This document shows, piece by piece, positions 56,959-64,000 of a DNA stretch of 64,000 nt. Under the pieces are notes generated by a model. That model did no database searches. It was not told the origin of the DNA and was given only the letters and a program-made list of their open reading frames with translations. How positions within the stretch are numbered: the first letter of the stretch is position 1; each line of letters starts with the position of its first letter. The DNA is from Ampelomyces quisqualis (lineage: Eukaryota; Ascomycota; Dothideomycetes; Pleosporales; Phaeosphaeriaceae), in assembly GCA_018398575.1 (NCBI GenBank), contig JAGTXZ010000005.1:2418001-2482000 (forward strand), in the 5' to 3' direction. Position numbers and translations under genes: made by a program.

Positions 56959-58900
56959 TTGCAGGCATACGTTAGTTACTAAGAGTTTACTATAAATAAT
57001 AAGCAATATATTAATAAGCTAGAAGTACTATAATAAGTAACTATAAAATAGATAGCTATAAAGCTGGAAGACAGACGCCAAAAAGATATACGCAACTAGG
57101 TAGTAAGACTATACTAATATAAATACAAGAATGCTATATACCTAAAATAAGATAACACTAGGCTATTTGCAAGCGTAAAAACTAAGAGTAATATTATAGT
57201 GTAGTTACAGTTAGAAAAGCGTAACAATATTATACTTAACTAGAACAAGAATAGCTATTGCACAAATTATCTTACAGGGCCTATAATCTCTAGTATTTTA
57301 GCTAATGCATTCACTAAAATAACTAGTTAATATTAGCCTAGCAAATAGTAAAATTTAAGAATAATTACTTAGCACTAACTATATTAAGCTAAAGACTAGA
57401 TTAATAATCTAAAGTAGTAGCACAAAATCTATGTAACTAAAAGAGTAGAGTTATTAAGAAATTATATATGCATAGTAATATCTAGGTAAAACAGTAGCGT
57501 AGAAAGTTAAGTACTCTAGTATACTAGTACTAAGCAGAGACACTATACTACAAAATATATTAATAAGAGACAAGGCTATTATACAAGAATACAAGACAAT
57601 AGATAACAATAGTATTCTTTATAAGATACTATGTACTATATACTTTGTAACATTAGTTACTAATACTAAAAGAGAATACTTAAATAGAAGATAACTACTA
57701 TATTAACAGTAAACTTAGCGTTTAAAAGAAGAAACTAATCTTCTTATAAACAAATCTATAGAACGTAAGGCAGAATTATCTAATTAAAAAGACAAACGTC
57801 TTAAACTAACGTTAGAATATATAACAGAAGCAGGCTGCTATACACTTTCTTACTAGCCGCAAGCTACGTACACTATAGAGATCTATTAACTACTATCTAC
57901 GCTAATAGTATATAGTCTAGGGCGTTAGATACACTAATAGATAATATAAAATTGCAATAGAATAATATAATGCAAAGAAACAGAAGGCAACAGAAAGCTT
58001 TCTCTACTAATAGAACTATAGACGCATAAAAAATTTCTCTATAATTATACATAAACTACTAGACGCTAGCATTACTAAGGCTAGAGTTCTGTAGTTATAC
58101 CTGTAACACTAAAGAAACAGATATAAACTATTAAACGTAATACTATAAATCTAAGACTATACAAGGTATATATACATTACTAGCTACTTAGAATAGAGTA
58201 ATAACTATTTAACGAATATTATTATACTATATAGAGCTATAGACATTAGAATAAAGCAGTGTATATATAGCTAATAAGAAGACACTATAGTGCACACAGG
58301 AAATATAAACTTAAATGCCTAAAACAACTTAGCCTGCGCTAACGCAGATAAATAGAAGAGGTAACCTACTAGCTACGCAGCAAATGTTAACAGATAATAT
58401 AAAAACTATAATTTATAAAGAATACTGTATAGAAGACTACCTATACTAGCTGTACATTAAGTAGATAACAATGTACTATAGAAATACAGCTACAGATAAA
58501 AACAGAATAGTATAAACTAAGGGTTTACCTACAAAGTATTATACTAGCAGACTAAGTTAAGTAATTCTACTAATACAAAAGTAATAAGGCTAATAAGAAA
58601 CAATATAAATAGTAATACAAAAGTTAGAGAGAAATACTTCTAAACACTTGCTTTATAAGATAACACAACTAGGTACAACCTATAAACAGACGCGTCTATA
58701 TTACTATCTTATAGTTATACAAACTAAGATTATTAAAAGCATTATAGACTAAGGAACTAGATAGTATAGTATAGTACTAGTATAAGAAGACCTAGGTTTT
58801 AGTATAACCTGTCTACTACAATAGTACTAGTAGGCTTAGCTAAGTTTACTTACTAGACTAAAGAGAGTGCTACTACTATAATATACAAGAGGTAAGTTGC
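56959..58900 (+). pseudogene. Unassigned plus-strand coding relic(s)
   Basis: One or more plus-strand frames stay protein-like if TAG/TAA are read as Gln/Trp. About 57,000-57,300 continues from the transposase relic (VRLYQYKYKNAIYL; TGPIISSILANAF). At about 58,440-58,880 it reads ITMYYRNTATDKNRIVQT and then QTKIIKSIIDQGTRQY. No family recognised. It may be a longer C-terminus, or a second element directly downstream. Confidence 0.35.
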
Positions 58901-59500
58901 CTATACTATAATATAAAACCCTAAGAAGTAAGAATTTTGCTTAGTACTATATAGTGCTATATAGTACTATGTAGTACTATACTAAGAATAACACGTAGTA
59001 AGAGGCACCTCTTTCTTAGAATATACCTTTACTTACGTTAAAGACATAACACAACGCGTTAGCACTAAGTAAGAGGCTATATAATACTAGAATAAAACTC
59101 TACTTACTTTTACTTACACTTGTAATTTTAACCTACTACTATAACTATATAATACTGCGTTACTATAACAAACATACTATAACTATATAATAATAATAAT
59201 ACTACTATAATACAAATACACATAATTTTCTATATTATGTTTACTATACTACGCTGTATATTATAATACTATTACAAGTAAGTACATAGCATAAGTACAC
59301 TTACACACGCTAACTAAGCTATAGCTATTCTACTATCCTTACACCTGCCTATACTATTCTTAACTATTACGCGTAATATATTGTATAATGCGCGCGTTAT
59401 AGAAACGTAATAACAAGTATAAGTAGTAGCTACCTTAATTAAATAAATAGTATATAAGTAATGCAAAAACAATAACTACTAATAACGTATTACAGGTAGT
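58901..59500. other. AT-rich, short-repeat stretch
   Basis: No gene. Contains a palindromic run of TAGTACTATATAGTGCTATA-like units (about 58,947-58,985) and a TACTATAACTATATAATA motif twice (about 59,144 and 59,175). Could be a transposon end or a simple-sequence region. Confidence 0.5.
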
Positions 59501-59509
59501 TGTAAGAAT

Positions 59510-60590
59510 AGGCTATAATATTAATGTAGTAGACTAGCGCATATAGGATAAAGAGATAACAGATTTTTTCTAACATAAGAACACGTATAACAAGATTAAA
59601 TAGGCACACCTATAGGCTAATTACCTAAAGATAATACGTAGCCTAATAACAGATAAATAGCTTAAGTATACTGTATGCCCTAGACTAACTAATAGTTATA
59701 CACTAAGGGAATTTTACAAGGCAATAGCTAGCGCTATATAGAAGAAGATAATCTTAGAAATTTAAGACTACAGTAACAAAGTTAAAGCTAAATATATAGA
59801 AAGATAGCTAACACTTAAAAACTTAGAACTAGAACGCATACAGTTAGTATTAGTAGTCTTAAGTTCTTCTACTACTTTAGTAACCTAGCTAATAGGCCTT
59901 ACTATAATAATAACTAAACTATTACTTAATAATATTAATATCTATATTATAAACAGCGTATATTATTAAACTGCCTAGACCTTCCTACTTTTAAAGCTAA
60001 TAATATCTGCACATTAACAGTAGCTTAACAACAGCAACTTTTAGATAAAGCTATAATATCTTAAATACAGTGCACTTATTAAACACCTATTGCAACTAAA
60101 ATTTATAGACTAGTATATAGTTAAGACTTTAAAGATATTTAACGCGTTACCGCTGTGCTTAATTACAAACAATAATAATCTAGCTGTAACTATTAACTTA
60201 TATGTTAAGATAAGAAGCCTTAAGAGCGTTACAATTAAATACTAGACTCTAGTAAAAGACAAAGTTAAGCTTAGTAGTAATATAACTTAGAATAGTATAC
60301 AAATAACAATAGCTAACTATATAATATAGTACACCTTACTTTAGGTAGTAACAGTAATATTATAAAACTAGTAAGTACTACTAGAGCCAAGAGGTAAAGG
60401 CGCTTCTACTTAGAGCTTAACAACAACACTAAAGACAACAACTATAAATAACAAAAGATAATAAGAGCGCTAGCAGACCTAGCCTACAAATTATTAACAG
60501 AACCTAAAGCAAATAGTAGTAAACGCTTTAACAGACAGAGTAAGAGTAAGAAGAAGAAGAATATATTACAACCTATAAGCTGCTAGGCCT
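59510..60590 (+). pseudogene. Unassigned plus-strand coding relic upstream of G2
   Basis: A single plus-strand frame of about 350 codons is coherent with only Gln/Trp-type stops. It reads FYKAIASAIQKKIILEIQDY (about 59,705-59,765), KAKYIERQLTLKNLELERIQ (about 59,785-59,845), IVKTLKIFNALPLCLI (about 60,117-60,165), VKIRSLKSVTIKYQTLVKDK, and a Thr/Gln/Arg-rich C-terminus ending in KSKKKKNIL- or RVRVRRRR-type basic sequence. I do not recognise the family. It ends at the G2 LTR, which may have truncated it. Confidence 0.4.
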
Positions 60591-60593
60591 AGC

Positions 60594-61049
60594 TGTACTA
60601 AAGCACTTTCTTCTAAGCAAGAATAACTAGAGAGTACACTCTGCACTACACTACTAATTAGTTACTAGACTAAGCTACTCTCTTTACTCTCTTGCTTAAT
60701 ACAGAGCTAATAGAGCAAGATACTTTTTCTACTCTTTCTAATCTTATAGAGTACGCAGAGCATATAGAGTAAAGCTAGAACCTCTTTAGTATATAAGAAC
60801 TACAATAAACTCTTATAGGTTATTATATTTAACTTATGTTTTAACAACTTATATTATAAACGCTTAAGTTAGTAACTAGCTATTTAAGTATTATTACTCT
60901 TTTTAAAAAGCTCTAGTCTTTACTGTCTTAGTAATAATACCTTTTGTATCTAAAGCAACTCTGCACCTATCTATAAAAACTAACTTTAGCTGTACCCCTA
61001 GTCTATACTAGTATTCTTATTGTTTGCTACTAGACTAACAGTCTTAACA
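60594..61049 (+). repeat. 5' LTR of element G2
   Basis: If it begins TGTACTAAAG at 60,594 and ends GTCTTAACA at 61,049 it is 456 bp, close to the 458 bp of G. From about 60,790 it aligns with G; before that it is unrelated. The start is inferred from length and the TG, since the partner LTR is outside the window. Confidence 0.7.
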
Positions 61050-61199
61050 CTTTAAACACCTTTATAATAAGCAGCAATATTGCAATAGATACACCTAAGC
61101 ATTTCTAAGTAGAATAACCTAGACTTAAAGTTAATAAACCTAATCTCTACTATAGAGACTGTAACAAACTTAAGACTTAGATTCTTTAGTTTAATAGGC

Positions 61200-62720
61200 A
61201 CTTCTACGTAGAAGAAGATAAGATTAAGAATAATAATAAAGTTATCTTTGCTACAACTTATATAAAAGGTAATACTAAAAAATAAGTACTTCTAATTATT
61301 TAGAAGTATATAGACATTAATATTATAGACGCAAATAACACTAACTTTATAAAAGACTAGTACGTGTTTAAGATACGCTTGCAATAGATCTTTTTACCTC
61401 TTAAAGAATTTGTAATTGCAAAACAAAAAATCTAAAGTCTAAAATAAACCTAATTAACTGCTAACTATACTAATATTTTCTAATAATACGCTAAATAAAT
61501 CTAGTAAGATAATACTACTCTAATGCGTATATACAAGTAAGGCTTTAAGGCTACTATATAAGTAAAACTTATACGCAGTAGAGCATATATTACTAATCTT
61601 AAAGAACTTTAGAATAAAGCTATTTGCTTAAATAATAAACTCTATTTTGTAATTATAGAACAAAAAATCTAAAGTCTAAAATAAACCTAATTAGCTGCTA
61701 ACTATACTAACGTTTTTTAATAATACGCTAAACAAATCTAGTAGAACAACACTACTCTAATGCGTATGTACAATTAAGGCCTTAAGGCTGCTGTATAAGC
61801 TAAGCTTATGCGCAGCAGAATATATATTACTACTCTTAAAGAACTTTAGAATAAAACTATTTGCCTAGATAATAAACTCTATAAATTAGCACTTAAAGAT
61901 AAGATATACTCTTTACGTCTACTACAGGAATATAAAAGATTTTGCCTAAGCAAAGGATATTAGAGATAAATATAACTAAATAAAGTATAACAGCGCTACT
62001 ACTTAAGACAAAAAGCTTACTAACTACGCTTACTAGAAGTATACTTAGGGTATAGACCTAAAGCTATACACTTAGACAACCTTAATAAAGGCCTAGAATA
62101 GAAAAGTTACTTAAAGAAACAACTCTTAGAAGATAGGCCTAATAAGAACAAGATTACTTGTTATAACTATAATAAGGTTAGATATTATACGCAAGACTGT
62201 TGCTCTAAGATTAAAGTTATACGCTAGCTTAACATGTTAACTAACACTTTAGAAAAAGATATTAAAGAGTAGATTATAATTAACAATTAACCTATTATTT
62301 AAATAACTAACAGACTAATAATAGTAAATTAGACAAAAGACACTTCTACTATATTATCTAATAAATAGGTCTTAACTAACACTGTGTTATTTTACAAATA
62401 GAAACAAAACTATAATATTAAATAATTCTAATAGCTAAGATTGCTTCTACTGCAAACGCAACAAAATATTTACAACTAGTATAACTAAACTAACAAAGCT
62501 AACTAAAAACATATAAAACAGTGTTACTAATCTTTATAAGCATATTATACTCTTTAGATAAACAAGTAATATTTAAATATAGATAGAGTTACAGAGAAAA
62601 AACAATTACTACACTTAGGAAACAGAGTTTATAAGACATAGGATCTACAAGAGACTACAAGAGTCTATAATACTTAGAAAGACTAAAAACTTACACTAAA
62701 CAAGCTAAATATACACTTAC
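61200..62720 (+). pseudogene. Element G2 gag with zinc knuckle and internal duplication
   Basis: Plus-strand Gag relic parallel to G 44,600-45,660. The zinc knuckle at 62,159-62,200 reads C-YN-Y-NKVR-Y-YTQD-C, keeping Cys1 and Cys4 that are lost in G. A 237-bp direct duplication at 61,411-61,884 doubles 79 codons of the N-terminal half. RIP-type stops throughout. Confidence 0.75.
61411..61884 (+). repeat. 237-bp tandem duplication in G2 gag
   Basis: TGTAATTGCAAAACAAAAAA at 61,411 recurs as TGTAATTATAGAACAAAAAA at 61,648, and similarity runs through the whole unit. G has the segment once. 237 is a multiple of three, so the frame was kept. Confidence 0.85.
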
Positions 62721-64000
62721 TACTAGCTAGCTCTAAACTAGTGCGTAAGAATACAACAGTTAGAGAACTATATTAAGAGATAGACACAAACAGACTATAT
62801 AAGACGCGCTATAACTTATACACAAAGTAGATATACTATACTAACAATAAGTAAGTATTAGTACTAAACTTTATACTTATAAAATACTAAGATAGGAAGG
62901 TAAACAAATTGTATTAAATTCTGCTTACAGATAGATACCTACAGGATCCTTATAATCTAAAACACAGACTTTTATTATAAATAGTGTGCAAAAGCAACTA
63001 CTACCTAATACATTATAGTAGTAAAATTAACTAATACTTTTCTTAGCAAAAGAAACCTTATAAGTACTAATAGTACAATTGCTTTAAGGATACCTGCGCA
63101 AATTACCTATATAACAAATAAAGCGTAGAAAGTTTTCTTAATATATTAGAAAAAGAAAGTATATCTAACAAAATACTTGTTAATAGTAGCTGCATAAACT
63201 ACACTTAGTAGTTCTGCCTATAACTAGAGGGCAAAAAGCACTACAACAATAAAGAAGCTAACTAATATAAAAAGAATAAGTCTTTTTTAAAGTAAACTTT
63301 AGACTCTAGAAAGAGACTTAGAGCTGTAACGTAATTAACTTAGCTAAGCTTACAAAACTTATAGTAAAAGTTAACAAAAAAAGAATAAAGGTGCTTCTAA
63401 ATTTAAGATTGTAAGTAAACTATATTTTAGGTAATACTTTGTTAAGAGCTAGGCTCTAACTTTACTAGAAACAATAATTATATAAACTTTATATTGCAAA
63501 TAGAAAGCAGATACCTAACAAGTTACTTATTAGATATAAAACTACTATAAAACTTAATATTTAAAGAACTAAACAGGAAATATACTTAGACGTCTTTAGA
63601 TTAGCTACTTACAATATTATATTAGGACTTCTATAGTTTAGAAAGAATAGCCTATAAGTTAACTTAAGAAAGAGATCTATCTCTCTAAGGAATTACAACA
63701 ACTTAACACATTCTAAGCCTATGTATTAGTAGCGTTTAATAGTAAATAAGAAGATAATTAATAATATTACTTTAACTTAGATATAGTTTAAGATACAACT
63801 AGTTAACTTAGACAATTAAGAAAGAAATACTAATATGTTATAAGTTTTAGAGAAACGTGTAACTTTTAATATACCTAAGAAATATAGAAAGTTTAAGAAA
63901 CTATTTTTAGAAGAGACAGGTCTAAAAGCACTGCCTAAGTATTAAGAGTAGGACTACAAAATTGTCTTAAAAGAAGGGAAAAGGCTAACCTTTAGACTAA
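62721..64000 (+). pseudogene. Element G2 pol, N-terminal part (protease)
   Basis: Plus-strand Pol start, parallel to G 45,840-47,170. The protease-like region at about 63,410-63,660 reads VNYILGNTLLRARL as in G, and the final codons (GKRLTFRL) correspond to the segment just before the RT core. The window ends here. Confidence 0.8.

Larger units (their letters stand above)
60594..64000 (+). mobile_element. Element G2: second G-family gypsy copy, cut by the window edge
   Basis: Starts with a probable LTR (60,594-61,049) followed by the same internal order as G (gag, zinc knuckle, protease). Internal identity to G is high, with mostly transition differences. Distinct features are an unrelated U3 half of the LTR and a 237-bp in-frame duplication in gag. 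Pol stops at 64,000 just before RT. Confidence 0.9.

Noticed and set aside
59510..60590. Starship captain (DUF3435 tyrosine recombinase) or Crypton
   Set aside because: Considered because of the unassigned coding relics, but no R..H-R-Y type catalytic block could be recognised.
1..64000. tRNA, rRNA, CRISPR arrays, intact host genes
   Set aside because: No cloverleaf, rRNA core, regular spacer array or uninterrupted gene-length frame was seen. Repeats at 37.6, 54.0 and 54.9 kb are contiguous tandem units without spacers.

Overview
The window is a dense, nested block of transposable elements from a filamentous ascomycete (Pezizomycotina-type). It is AT-rich and carries the scars of RIP (repeat-induced point mutation). 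Every recognisable reading frame is broken by TAG/TAA stops where CAG, CAA or TGG is expected, and by Cys/His to Tyr and Asp to Asn changes (the RT motif YLDD reads YLNN). I found no intact gene, rRNA, tRNA or CRISPR array. Short open frames here are chance gaps in this pattern, so coding relics are listed as pseudogenes, located by in-frame family motifs read through the stops.

Layout. The base layer is a Plavaka-type DNA transposon relic (P, minus strand). It is now split into three pieces (about 52,580-51,024, 31,045-30,633 and 3,323-2,750). At 1-2,750 lies D, a truncated minus-strand gypsy copy related to element A. Inside P sit A (Ty3/gypsy, +, 3,324-30,632) and E (Ty1/copia, +, 31,051-51,018). 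A contains B (gypsy, -, 9,499-23,482), which contains C (gypsy, +, 15,137-22,232). A also carries an almost unmutated insert (about 24,640-25,460) with a 429-bp palindrome. E contains F (gypsy, -, 33,628-41,574) and G (gypsy, +, 43,997-50,773). B, C, E, F and G have equal-length LTR pairs and exact 5-bp target duplications (CCTAA, GTTTA, ACTAT, ATCTG, CTTGC), so the nesting order is secure. From 51,024 to the end come the P transposase start, tandem repeats, a pogo/Fot1-type transposase relic, two unassigned plus-strand coding relics, and G2, a second G-family copy cut by the window edge.

Main observation. All five complete gypsy elements (A, B, C, F, G) carry an additional ANTISENSE reading frame between the end of pol and the 3' LTR. 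Most are cysteine-containing and low-complexity or coiled-coil-like. In G the frame spells a fungal Zn2Cys6-like spacing (C-x2-C-x6-C-x8-C-x2-C-x7-C, two positions now Tyr) followed by a coiled coil. It ends exactly where the sense chromodomain frame ends. A shared antisense accessory protein, perhaps regulatory, is the best candidate for an under-described system here.

Second observation. The mutational signature is context-restricted. YCA and its complement TGR are almost absent from the old elements, while RCA and TGY remain common. The small island at 24,640-25,460 escapes it.
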